From NCBI RefSeq assembly GCF_001013475.1, contig NZ_JZEF01000003.1, positions 434,001 to 498,000 of the forward strand: a DNA stretch of 64,000 nucleotides, in the 5' to 3' direction. This DNA comes from Xanthomonas arboricola pv. juglandis (lineage in GTDB: Bacteria; Pseudomonadota; Gammaproteobacteria; Xanthomonadales; Xanthomonadaceae). A program made the position numbers and the translations under genes. The notes under the pieces are model-generated. The model saw nothing but the letters and a program-made list of their open reading frames with translations, did not search any database and was not told where the DNA came from. Of this stretch, positions 19,612-27,945 are shown piece after piece (position 1 is the first letter of the stretch; the number at the start of each line of letters is the position of its first letter).

Positions 19612-21744
19612 CTAAAACGTGTACTCCAGCCCGGCGGTGACGGTGCGCGACGGCGCGGCCTGGCGGCCCCACGGGCTGGTATCCACGCCGCGGAACCAGT
19701 ACTGCCGATCGAACAGGTTGTTGATCGCCAGCGACGCGCTGAATTTTTGTCCATCGCGTTCGAACAGCGTATGGCTCACCTGCGTGTTCCATACCCAGTA
19801 CGACGGCAACTCGCCGACCGAGGCGATCGCGTTCTCCTGCACGGTGTTTGCCGCATCGCTGTAGGCCTTGCTGAAGTAGTAGCTCGACAGTGCGACAGTG
19901 GTGTGACCGAGCGTGTAGTTGCCGCCCAGGGTGATCTGGTTGCGCGAGGTGTAGGGCACGCGCAGCCCGCGGAATGCGCCCGATTCCTGGCTGGCATCCA
20001 GATACGCATAACCGGCGTTGAGGGTGAGCGCGCGCAGGTTTTCCGGGCTCCATTGCAGTTCCAGCTCGCCGCCTTGATGGCGGGTCTTGCCGAGGTTGCG
20101 GAACACGCGCGTGGTGTTGTCCAGCTGGATCTGCTGATCGAAATCGATCAGGTACGCACCGAGCTGGATGCGGGTGCGGTCGTTGGGCTGGTAGCGCGTG
20201 CCGGCTTCGTAATTCCATGCAAGTTCGGCATCCAGGTTGTTGCCGAAGATGATCTGGGTGACCTGCGGCGCACGCAGCGAGCGCTGCCCGTCCGCGTAGA
20301 AGAACCATTGTGCGTTGGCCTGGAAACCCACCGTCAACCCCGGCAATACATCGCGTGTCTGGTTGCGCGTACGCAAGCCGGTGGCGCGATTGAAATAGCG
20401 CGAATCCAGCCGCTCGTAGCGCAGGCCCGGGGTGATGGTCAGGCGTTCGTCGGGCAGGGTGATGGCATTGCTGACGTAGGCGGCCAGGGCGCGGTCTTCG
20501 AACTGCCAGTCACGCACGCTGGTGAACAGGCCGTCGCGCAGGCGCAGATTGCCGACCAAAAAATCGATGTCCTCGTGCACCGCGCGCATGCCGGCGGTCC
20601 ACTGCTGACGCACGCCACCGGCATCGCCCATGCTCCAGCTCAGCCGCGGCTCGCTGCCGACCACGCGGAAGTCGCGCGGTGCGGTCTGGCGCAGTTGCGG
20701 CGGCAGGTCCGAACGCCAGGTTTCGGTGGCGGCCTGGCGCATGCCGACGATGAAGTTGCGGCTGCTGCGCGCGCTGAAGTTGGTCCAGGACAACCGAACA
20801 TCTTTCAACGGACCCCAGTCTCCGAACAATTGCTCGTAGCTCAACGATGCGCGCGTGGTACGCCCATTGAAGCTGTCCAGCGGGCGGGTGGACTGGCGCG
20901 GGTCGCGCCGGTAATCGTCCGGGCTGAGCGCGCCGGCCAGATCCATGTCGACCAGATAGCGTTGCACGCTGGCCTTGAGCAACTTGGTGTCGTCCAGCCA
21001 CCACTCCGCACGCACGCGCAGATTGCTGATGTCGGTATCGCTGTGCGCGCGCCAGTACTCGCCGTAAGTGCGATTGGCATCGACCTGCAGGCCGAGGTTG
21101 TCGGTGAGGTAGCCGCCGCTGCTCAGCGCGCTGTCCTGCAGGAACTGGCCCTGGCCGCCGGCGGTGACCTTGTGCGCCAGCGTGGTACTCCACTCGCTGG
21201 GGATCTCCTTGCTGACCAGATTGATCACCCCGCCGACGTTGTTCGGCCCGTACTGCACGGCCGCGCCACCGCGCACGATATCGATGCGGTCGATCTGGTT
21301 CAGCCCCACCGGAAACAACGACAGGCTGGTCTGCCCGTACGGCGCCAGTGCCAGCGGAATGCCGTCTTCCAGCACCTGCACGCGGCCGCTGCGGCTTTCG
21401 TACAGGCCGCGCAGCATCAGCTGCGGCAACGCCCCGGTGCCGGTCTCGTCGAAGATCTTGATGCCCGGCACGCGCTGCAAGGCGTCGTCCAGCGAGCGGT
21501 TGCCGCCATTGCGCAGTTGCTCGCGGTCGATCACCTGGCGGCTGCCGGCATAGCGCTGCACGTCGTCGGGCCTGGAACGCCCGAGCAGGCTGCCTTGCAC
21601 CTGGATCGTGTCCAGCGCACGGATCGGCGTCTGCGCATCGGTGGCCGCCGCATCCGGCGACTCGGTGGCGAGCGCCAACGGCGGCAGGGTCCAGGTGGCC
21701 GCAGCGATGGCGATGGTCAGGGCGTGGAAACGGAACGTCGACAT
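19612..21744 (-). CDS. TonB-dependent ferric-siderophore receptor of the siderophore operon
   Basis: This 710-residue outer-membrane receptor should bring back the ferric form of the operon's siderophore. A signal peptide ends near residue 26 (LALA), followed by a TonB-box-like RALDTIQVQGS at about 42-52. The plug motifs are LQRVPGIKIFDETGTGALPQ and IDIVRGGAAVQYGPNNVGGV, of the FecA/PsuA type. The barrel ends in YTF, the usual aromatic outer-membrane signature. The start codon directly abuts the stop of the upstream aldolase gene, so the two are cotranscribed. The corresponding Xanthomonas gene is known as xsuA. I leave the symbol blank because identity to it could not be checked. Confidence 0.9.
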   Translation of the reverse strand: MSTFRFHALTIAIAAATWTLPPLALATESPDAAATDAQTPIRALDTIQVQGSLLGRSRPDDVQRYAGSRQVIDREQLRNGGNRSLDDALQRVPGIKIFDETGTGALPQLMLRGLYESRSGRVQVLEDGIPLALAPYGQTSLSLFPVGLNQIDRIDIVRGGAAVQYGPNNVGGVINLVSKEIPSEWSTTLAHKVTAGGQGQFLQDSALSSGGYLTDNLGLQVDANRTYGEYWRAHSDTDISNLRVRAEWWLDDTKLLKASVQRYLVDMDLAGALSPDDYRRDPRQSTRPLDSFNGRTTRASLSYEQLFGDWGPLKDVRLSWTNFSARSSRNFIVGMRQAATETWRSDLPPQLRQTAPRDFRVVGSEPRLSWSMGDAGGVRQQWTAGMRAVHEDIDFLVGNLRLRDGLFTSVRDWQFEDRALAAYVSNAITLPDERLTITPGLRYERLDSRYFNRATGLRTRNQTRDVLPGLTVGFQANAQWFFYADGQRSLRAPQVTQIIFGNNLDAELAWNYEAGTRYQPNDRTRIQLGAYLIDFDQQIQLDNTTRVFRNLGKTRHQGGELELQWSPENLRALTLNAGYAYLDASQESGAFRGLRVPYTSRNQITLGGNYTLGHTTVALSSYYFSKAYSDAANTVQENAIASVGELPSYWVWNTQVSHTLFERDGQKFSASLAINNLFDRQYWFRGVDTSPWGRQAAPSRTVTAGLEYTF

Positions 21745-22506
21745 CTACGGCGTGCTCCTGCAGGCGGGTGGTGGAGTGGGTGCGGCGAAGCTGGCCAGGT
21801 GGCCGCGCAGTGCGCGTTGAATCAGCGCGCGGTCTTCGCCGGCCAGCAGCCAGCGCAAGTCGGGCTGTTGCAGCCAGTGCGCGCGTTGCGCGTCGGTGCG
21901 CGGATTGGGGCAGAACGGCACCTCGGCCGCAACGCAGTGCGCATGCAGTTGCAGCAGCAGCTCCCACACCTGTGGATGGGTCGGTTGCGGGCCCAGGCCC
22001 AGATCCAGCGCAAGATCCAGCGCGCCTTCCATCACCAGCGCCACGCCGGGCAGCGCCAGCAGCTCGGGCACTGCCGCAATGCCGGCCGCACTTTCGATCA
22101 TCGGCACGATGCGGATATCGCGATTGGCCTGCGCGATGTAGGTGGGCAGGTCGACATTGCCGAAGCCGGTGACGCGCCCGCCGGTGATGCCGCGCCGCCC
22201 CAGTGGCGGGAACCGTGCCGCGGCGATGGCATCGGCCAGTTGCGCGGCCGATTCGGCGCGTGGAATGACGATCCCGCGCGCGCCGGCATCCAGCACGCGG
22301 CCGATCAGTTTTTCGTCCACCTCCGGCACGCGCACCCAGGCCTCGCAGCCGGACAGCTCGCAGGCGCGGATGGCGTGTTCCAGTTCGTCCGGCGCGCGCA
22401 GCACATGTTCCAGATCGAGCACCACAAAGCCGTAGCCGATGCGGCCCAGCAGCTCGCACAGCTGCACGCTTGGCAACGCATTGAGAACGCCAACCGCAAA
22501 TGCCAT
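21745..22506 (-). CDS. HpcH/HpaI-family aldolase, SbnG-like citrate synthase candidate
   Basis: This 253-residue TIM-barrel protein belongs to the HpcH/HpaI aldolase/citrate lyase family. Family residues are visible: DLEHV at about 36-40, VRVPEVDE with the carboxylate-binding arginine, RGIVIPRAESA, MIESAAG with the metal-site glutamate, and GALDLALDLG with the metal-site aspartate. SbnG of the staphyloferrin B cluster has the same fold and makes citrate for the siderophore. As the first gene of a citrate-siderophore operon, this one may do the same. The ATG at 22506 was used; an in-frame TTG 15 bases upstream (22521) would add five residues. A Fur-like site lies 41-59 bases upstream. Confidence 0.8.
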   Translation of the reverse strand: MAFAVGVLNALPSVQLCELLGRIGYGFVVLDLEHVLRAPDELEHAIRACELSGCEAWVRVPEVDEKLIGRVLDAGARGIVIPRAESAAQLADAIAAARFPPLGRRGITGGRVTGFGNVDLPTYIAQANRDIRIVPMIESAAGIAAVPELLALPGVALVMEGALDLALDLGLGPQPTHPQVWELLLQLHAHCVAAEVPFCPNPRTDAQRAHWLQQPDLRWLLAGEDRALIQRALRGHLASFAAPTPPPACRSTP

Positions 22507-22546
22507 GGAAGAGGCCGCCAATGAAACGGGCGCTCATCCTGCTCTT

Positions 22547-22565
22547 GATGGGAATGATTATCAAG
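22547..22565 (-). promoter_or_regulatory. Fur-box-like operator of the siderophore operon
   Basis: Read on the minus strand the site is CTTGATAATCATTCCCATC. It matches the core TGATAATCATT of the 19-base Fur consensus exactly. It lies 41-59 bases before the aldolase ATG, in a promoter-like position. Iron-repressed expression of the operon is inferred. Confidence 0.75.
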
Positions 22566-22955
22566 TGTGTTGGGTGGTTACTTTTTGTGACTAGGACACT
22601 TGCGTCCCGTTGCCAGTGTCCCTGGCCCCAAGGATGCGGTAAGGCTGAAGACCAGCGCTTCTGGTGCGGTTGCCCCCAAACAGATCCGCTTGATCCGCTG
22701 GATAGTCCTGCATCGCCAACCACGAGCGGCAGCATTATTCAAGTGTGGCAAGTGATTTGCGTGTTGCGAGCTCTAAGCCTATCGCCATGGTTGGCGTTTC
22801 CCAGCCATACCTCTCACGTGGATGAATGCATTCCAGGTGCTGGAGATATAACTTAAAAGTAATTGATGCTGAAAAGACTTCAGGGAAAGACGTAATAGTT
22901 AGTGAATCTTGCATGCCCCATGGAACCGGCGTAGGCTCTTGCTAAAGGATGCTGA
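22566..22955. other. Spacer between the siderophore operon and the lipoprotein gene
   Basis: About 390 bases contain the presumed divergent promoters. An open frame of about 118 codons on the plus strand (22500-22856) begins over the aldolase start and Fur site and has no recognisable domain, so it was left out. From about 22,740 the sequence becomes visibly AT-richer. No repeat was seen. Confidence 0.5.
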
Positions 22956-23624
22956 TTGGCGAAAAACATGTGTCGCAACTACGCCTTGCTGCTTTGCGTA
23001 TCCCTCGCCACGACATTGGGCGCTTGCGGTTCAAAGGAGACGAACATGCAGTCACAAGATAAGCAGGTGAGTGACGCTGACGGCGATCCTGTTTACCGGA
23101 AGAATCCGCATCCCAAGCAGGCTTATCGCATTACGATGACCATCGAAGATGCGCCGGGCTCGTTTGGTTTCGTGGATGGTGCAGCTTTTTATCAAATGTC
23201 TAATCATCAGCAATGCACCCCGATCGAGCCGGTTGCTGGGGTTTGGCCCAAGCAGAAGGAAGACAGTGTTCCCGCAGTTTTCAAAAAAGTCGACGCGACG
23301 ACCTACGTCGCGATCATCTTTGCAGATGGCATGATTGACGCGGATTATTATGGAAAGGGCGTGTGCCACTGGGAGTTGACAGGGGTTGGCATGTCGCTAA
23401 AAGCGAGTGGAAAATATGAGGAGACTGACTTCGCGCCTAGTTTGGAGAAAGAGCAGATCTTGCAGTCGGCCTCAAAGAAAACTTACTTTTGGAAAGGTGG
23501 TTATCCAAAAAGTGGCGTCGATGATTTCCCGGATACAGGGAAGCCATCAGCCGAGAATTACGCCGAGCCAAACCGAACAAATCTGTTTGTTGTGACTCTC
23601 AAGGCAGAGAAGGTTGCCCCATGA
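22956..23624 (+). CDS. Lipoprotein, candidate immunity protein for the adjacent lipase
   Basis: This lipoprotein is about 222 residues. AAAGGA is placed well for the TTG at 22956; the first ATG (22968) lies 18 bases from it. From the TTG, the lipobox is TLGAC with the modified Cys at residue 24. The rest is hydrophilic and has no domain I recognise, but has paired cysteines. The stop overlaps the lipase start (ATGA). A periplasmic lipoprotein coded directly before a lipase is the arrangement of immunity/effector pairs of the Xanthomonas antibacterial type IV secretion system (X-Tfi/X-Tfe) and of type VI lipase pairs. Base composition is AT-richer than the surroundings, suggesting transfer. 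The function is inferred from context. Confidence 0.75.
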   Translation: MAKNMCRNYALLLCVSLATTLGACGSKETNMQSQDKQVSDADGDPVYRKNPHPKQAYRITMTIEDAPGSFGFVDGAAFYQMSNHQQCTPIEPVAGVWPKQKEDSVPAVFKKVDATTYVAIIFADGMIDADYYGKGVCHWELTGVGMSLKASGKYEETDFAPSLEKEQILQSASKKTYFWKGGYPKSGVDDFPDTGKPSAENYAEPNRTNLFVVTLKAEKVAP

Positions 23625-24934
23625 GCTTGACCAGTCAGGAATACGCTGCGCTTGCGTATGATGCATACCAAAAGCCAGATAGGGTGGGGCCGACAAGCCC
23701 TATCGTAGATATCGGTGGTATTCCTTGCAGGCGCCTGGACTACGTGGACAAGCCGTCAGGCTACCAGGGCGTGATCTACGAAAGGGCCGATACTGGTGAA
23801 ATGGTAGTCGTCCATCGAGGAAGCGAATTCGATCGCCAGCCCATCCTGGACGGCGCACTGGCCGACGGTGGAATGGTCGCGACTCGCCACAATGCGCAGG
23901 TAGCGGATGCCATCGAATATACGCAGCGCGCATTGAACTATGCAAAAGAGAAGCATCTCAGTACCGGCCAAGCAACGCCCGATGTAACGGTTGCAGGCCA
24001 CTCGCTCGGCGGCAATTTGGCGCAGGTGACTGCGCATCACTTCAATCTCAAGGGCCAGACCTTCGACGCCTACGGTGCGGTCGGTCTGGATCGGCGAATC
24101 CCGGAAGGCGGCGGCGATGTAGTCAATCACGTCATGGCCGGCGATGCAGTCAGTGCTGCCAGCCGGCATTACGGGCGGGTCGAGATCTATGCCACGCCGA
24201 ATGAAATCGTCACGCTGAAAAGGTCCGATTACGCCAACGACAATCGTGTGCTGGACGGGCGCGATCCTTTGTCTGCTGCAGTCAGGTTGGGCGAGTCGCA
24301 TCGCATGCATAACTTCCTGCCAGTCGATGGGACCGGCAAACGGGATACCTCCGTTTTGGAAGACCCCTCAACGCAGCAGCTCGCTCGGCAGTATGCGCCT
24401 ATGATCGAGAAGTATCGCGGCGACGTCGAAGCGCTACGGTCAGGCCTGACGTTGTATTCGCGCGGCATCCCTGGGCTGGCCCGCGATGGTGTCGATCACC
24501 TGCGCGGTTCGTTGGAGCCGGGGGCTGGGAGTCGGGAAATGGATGCGCCGAGCTGGCAGCAGCAGATGCAGCAATTCCAGCATGATCGCAATCGCAGCCA
24601 TGCACCGCAGGCATGGCAGGTCCCGCTGAGGCAACATGCACAGGTTGATCGAACGGTAGCACCGCAGGGTGGCGATTCTCCATCTGTGCGGGAAGATCCG
24701 GGCGCATTCCTGGACCGCATGTTGGCCGCTGTGCAAAGCGGTGACCGCAACCAGTTCCGGCAGATTACCCAGGTATTGGCGAATGAGCCGCCCGGCCGTG
24801 CGCTACGCGCCGAAGCCGTCGAGACGGTGAACCAGCAGGAACAGCAGGTAGCGCAGCAGGCGATGCAGGCGCAGCGGCAGCAAGCAGAGACACAACAGCA
24901 GGAAACTATGCGCGTCGGCGCGCGCAGCCTGTAG
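23621..24934 (+). CDS. Class 3-type lipase, candidate secreted antibacterial effector
   Basis: This 437-residue alpha/beta hydrolase carries the nucleophile elbow GHSLGG at 126-131 (Ser128). A plausible catalytic Asp lies in VMAGDAVS (near 170) and a plausible His in GESHRMHNF (near 228). The fold region (about 1-250) resembles lipase_3/phospholipase A1-like domains. There is no signal peptide. The C-terminal 80 residues are Gln-rich (QQEQQVAQQAMQAQRQQ), as in the tails of Xanthomonas type IV secretion effectors, although I could not find the standard XVIPCD motifs with confidence. The upstream lipoprotein overlaps it by four bases. A phospholipase delivered to rival bacteria is the favoured reading. 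A housekeeping lipase is less likely without a signal peptide. Confidence 0.78.
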   Translation: MSLTSQEYAALAYDAYQKPDRVGPTSPIVDIGGIPCRRLDYVDKPSGYQGVIYERADTGEMVVVHRGSEFDRQPILDGALADGGMVATRHNAQVADAIEYTQRALNYAKEKHLSTGQATPDVTVAGHSLGGNLAQVTAHHFNLKGQTFDAYGAVGLDRRIPEGGGDVVNHVMAGDAVSAASRHYGRVEIYATPNEIVTLKRSDYANDNRVLDGRDPLSAAVRLGESHRMHNFLPVDGTGKRDTSVLEDPSTQQLARQYAPMIEKYRGDVEALRSGLTLYSRGIPGLARDGVDHLRGSLEPGAGSREMDAPSWQQQMQQFQHDRNRSHAPQAWQVPLRQHAQVDRTVAPQGGDSPSVREDPGAFLDRMLAAVQSGDRNQFRQITQVLANEPPGRALRAEAVETVNQQEQQVAQQAMQAQRQQAETQQQETMRVGARSL

Positions 24935-24959
24935 TCGTCATCAAGAGGCAGGACGCACG

Positions 24960-25529
24960 ATGAACGTACAAGATCCGTTGGCGTTGGTCAGCAAGGCAGC
25001 CTCGCTCATGGAGCAGTTCGAGCGCCGATGCATCGAACTGGAACAGCAGCAACACCGCCTTGCGCAACAGCTGGAGCAAGTTGCGCAGTCGCTGCCTGGC
25101 GTGATGTCCCGGTCGGCGGAACAGACGTTGCAGCGTGTGCCCGATGCATTGATTCGGAGCATGCAGCAAGGAATGGAGCAACCTGTCGCCGGTTTCGAGA
25201 AGCGGCTGCAGCAGGCTGGTAGCTTGATCGGCGAAGGCGCGCACTCCTTGTCCGATCAGCTCAGGCGCATCGAACGCGGGCAGCGCCTGTTGTTGTGGAA
25301 GGGTGCGGCTGTGGTTATCGGGAGTCTGCTGCTATTACTTGCTGGTGGCGGTTGGTTGCTGACACAGTATCGCGATGAGATTCGTAACAATCAGTTGCGT
25401 GCCGAGTTACTACGTGCCTACAACAGCGCCGACGTCACCCTATGCGACGGCAGGCTCTGTGCCAATGTCGAGGCAAAGGGCGCAACCTATGGCGACCGAC
25501 GACAATATCGGCCGGTGAGGCCGCGCTGA
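24960..25529 (+). CDS. Coiled-coil, single-span membrane protein next to the lipase
   Basis: This 189-residue protein has a Gln/Glu-rich helical region (about 15-105, probable coiled coil), one strong membrane segment (about 111-136) and a short tail. The tail contains LCDGRLCANVE (161-171) with two cysteines five residues apart. There is no signal peptide, so the N-terminal coil is probably cytoplasmic and the tail periplasmic. Similar proteins are sometimes labelled relaxation protein, but nothing here shows DNA processing. It starts 25 bases after the lipase stop and is likely cotranscribed. It could aid effector handling or membrane anchoring; the function is unknown. Confidence 0.75.
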   Translation: MNVQDPLALVSKAASLMEQFERRCIELEQQQHRLAQQLEQVAQSLPGVMSRSAEQTLQRVPDALIRSMQQGMEQPVAGFEKRLQQAGSLIGEGAHSLSDQLRRIERGQRLLLWKGAAVVIGSLLLLLAGGGWLLTQYRDEIRNNQLRAELLRAYNSADVTLCDGRLCANVEAKGATYGDRRQYRPVRPR

Positions 25530-25801
25530 TATCCTGCGGCACTCATCACCGCTTCACCCGCCACACCGCTCGTCCTGCAACTGCGGCGGACGCAGCAAGC
25601 GGCAGCCTGTCATACATCCACTCCTTGCAGTGGGCTGGCGCAGCGGCTGGAGTTGTGGCCGGGGCAAGGACCGCCGGCATCTAGCGCAACGTTCAAGACT
25701 GCTGAGTTAACTGGAGCCCATCGCACCTGTGCATTGCTTTGCGATCTCTACGTTTGCCTGGCGGCTATAGCAGTGTCGTCGGCTTTGCCGTCAGGCGGCA
25801 C

Positions 25802-27499
25802 TCACGACGCCGGCACGCGCAACGCCCGATACGGCGGGGTGGACATCACCATCTCGGCCAGCGAATAGGCCAGCTCGCGTTCGGCCAGCACCGCACCGTC
25901 GGCGCCGTGTTCGAGCAGGTGCTTGACCTCGGTGTCGCTGTGCGCGCGCGCCAGCAGCGTCAGCGAGGGGTTGATCGCGCGCAGCTTGGCCAGCGCCTCG
26001 CCGGCTTCCAGCGGCTGCGGGATCGCCAGGATCGCGATCTTGGCGTGCTCCGGGCGGGCTTCGGCCAGCACGCGGTCGGCCGCCGCACTGCCGCGGATGC
26101 CGGGGATGCCGGCCGCATGCGCCTTGGCCACGTGATCGCCGTTGTCGTCGATCACCAGCACCGGCACGCCGCGGCTACGCAGCAACTGCGCCAGCGCGCT
26201 GCCGACGCGGCCATAGCCGATCACGATGGCATGGCCGTCCAGCGGCAGCGGCGGGCCGGGCGGCAGTTCCGGCTCCACCGCGGCCGGGGCGTCCTGCGCC
26301 TGCCTGGCCTGCCAGCGGTCCAGCCACGAGAACAGGAACGGGTTGGCGATGATCGACAGCAGCGCGCCGGCCAGGATCAGGTCGCGCCCGGTTTCCGGCA
26401 GGATCGCCAGCTGCACGCCCAGCCCGGCCAGGATGAAGGAGAACTCGCCGATCTGCGCCAGGCTGGTGGAAATGGTCAGCGCGGTGCCGGTGGGGTGGCC
26501 GAATGCACGCACGATCACGAATGCGGCCAGCGACTTGCCCAGGGTCACGGTCAGGAACGTGGCCAGCACCTGCCACGGATGCTCGACCAGGATCATCGGG
26601 TCGAACAGCATGCCCACCGAGACGAAGAACAGCACCGCGAACGCATCGCGCAACGGCAGCGAATCGCTGGCGGCCTTGTGGCTGAGCTCGGATTCCTTCA
26701 GCAACATGCCGGCGAAGAACGCGCCCAGCGCGAACGACACCCCGAACAGCGTGGCCGACAGGAACGCCACGCCCAGCGCGATGCCGAGCACGGCCAGGGT
26801 GAACAGCTCGCGCGAGCCGGTGGCGGCGACCTTTTCCAGCGACCACGGAATCACCCGCCGCCCGACCACCAGCATCACCGCCACGAACGCCACCATCTTG
26901 AACAGCGTCAGGCCCAGCGCGGCCAGCAGCGAGGTGGATTCACCGGCATGCGCCGCGGCCGGCGCGGCGGTGCCCAGCACCTCGGCCAGCGCCGGCAACA
27001 TCACCAGCGCGATCACCATCACCAGGTCTTCGACGATCAGCCAGCCCACCGCGATGCGGCCGCGCTGGGTTTCCAGCAGGCGGCGTTCTTCCAGTGCGCG
27101 CAGCAGCACCACGGTACTGGCCACCGACAGCGCCAGACCGAACACCAGCCCATGCATCAACGGCCAGCCCATGCTCCAGGCCAGCGCCCAGCCGAGCAGC
27201 GTGGCGACCACGATCTGCGCCAATGCGCCCGGAATGGCGATCCATTTCACTTCCATCAGATCGTCGAGCGAGAAGTGCAGGCCCACGCCGAACATCAGCA
27301 GCATCACGCCCAGCTCGGACAGCTGGTTGGCCATGGTCTGGTCGGCCACGAAGCCGGGCGTGAACGGCCCGACGCAGACGCCGGCCAGCAGATAGCCGAC
27401 CAGCGGCGAGAGTTTCACTTTCTGTGCGAGCGTGCCCAGCACGAAAGCGACCGCGAGGCCGACGGCGATGATGTCGATGAGGCTGGTGTCGTGATGCAT
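25802..27499 (-). CDS. CPA2-family cation/proton antiporter with TrkA-N domain (YbaL/KefB-like)
   Basis: This 565-residue inner-membrane protein has a 12-13-span antiporter domain (about 1-400) and a C-terminal Rossmann RCK/TrkA-N domain. The latter opens with AIVIGYGRVGSALAQLLRS near residue 420 and contains a VLVIDDN nucleotide-binding strand. Its length and domain order match YbaL-type proteins, which are predicted K+/H+ antiporters gated by nucleotide. Glutathione gating as in KefB/KefC cannot be read here. The TrkA-C domain is absent, as in YbaL. The ATG at 27499 gives the usual short N-terminus (MHHDTSLIDIIAVGLAVAF). Confidence 0.9.
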   Translation of the reverse strand: MHHDTSLIDIIAVGLAVAFVLGTLAQKVKLSPLVGYLLAGVCVGPFTPGFVADQTMANQLSELGVMLLMFGVGLHFSLDDLMEVKWIAIPGALAQIVVATLLGWALAWSMGWPLMHGLVFGLALSVASTVVLLRALEERRLLETQRGRIAVGWLIVEDLVMVIALVMLPALAEVLGTAAPAAAHAGESTSLLAALGLTLFKMVAFVAVMLVVGRRVIPWSLEKVAATGSRELFTLAVLGIALGVAFLSATLFGVSFALGAFFAGMLLKESELSHKAASDSLPLRDAFAVLFFVSVGMLFDPMILVEHPWQVLATFLTVTLGKSLAAFVIVRAFGHPTGTALTISTSLAQIGEFSFILAGLGVQLAILPETGRDLILAGALLSIIANPFLFSWLDRWQARQAQDAPAAVEPELPPGPPLPLDGHAIVIGYGRVGSALAQLLRSRGVPVLVIDDNGDHVAKAHAAGIPGIRGSAAADRVLAEARPEHAKIAILAIPQPLEAGEALAKLRAINPSLTLLARAHSDTEVKHLLEHGADGAVLAERELAYSLAEMVMSTPPYRALRVPAS

Positions 27500-27945
27500 T
27501 CCAATCCGTTGTGAGAGTGTCCGAGAGAGCGTCGCGGGCGCGACCAGCCAACGGCACTGCGCCGGGCGTCGCCTGCGGGCATTGCGTGGTCATGGCTGGA
27601 GTCCGGCGCGGGGGAACCGGGACCGCGTTGCTGGTCCGGTTGGCCGGACGCCCATAGTACACAGCGCTTGATTAACGCGATGCGACACGCCGCGCATGCA
27701 CGCAGGCCTATCCATGCGCCGGACACCGCGGGTAAACCGCTGTGGCCCGCACGTGCGCGTACGAGTTGCGACGCAGGGCGCAAGTCCGGCACGCCGATTC
27801 AACATTGACGACACCGCTTCGCCCCTGCGCAAGGTCGCAGCGAGGCGCCGGCCGACAATCCGGGCTCCCAGTGGAGCGCCTGCGTCCTTCGGCAGGCCCA
27901 CGCACGCATCGCCCCTGTTGCGGGTGACGCCACACGAGCCAGGCC
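27500..27945. other. Spacer between the divergent antiporter and P450 genes
   Basis: About 446 bases between divergent genes must hold two promoters. No gene, repeat or specific operator was recognised. Short open frames here have no domain content. Confidence 0.5.

Noticed and set aside
22500..22856. Open frame of about 118 codons beginning over the siderophore operon promoter
   Set aside because: It overlaps the aldolase start and the Fur-like site, has no domain, and its codon pattern does not fit a gene.
24960..25529. Plasmid relaxation or mobilisation protein
   Set aside because: There is no relaxase motif and no origin or mobilisation gene nearby; only a coiled coil and one membrane span are visible.
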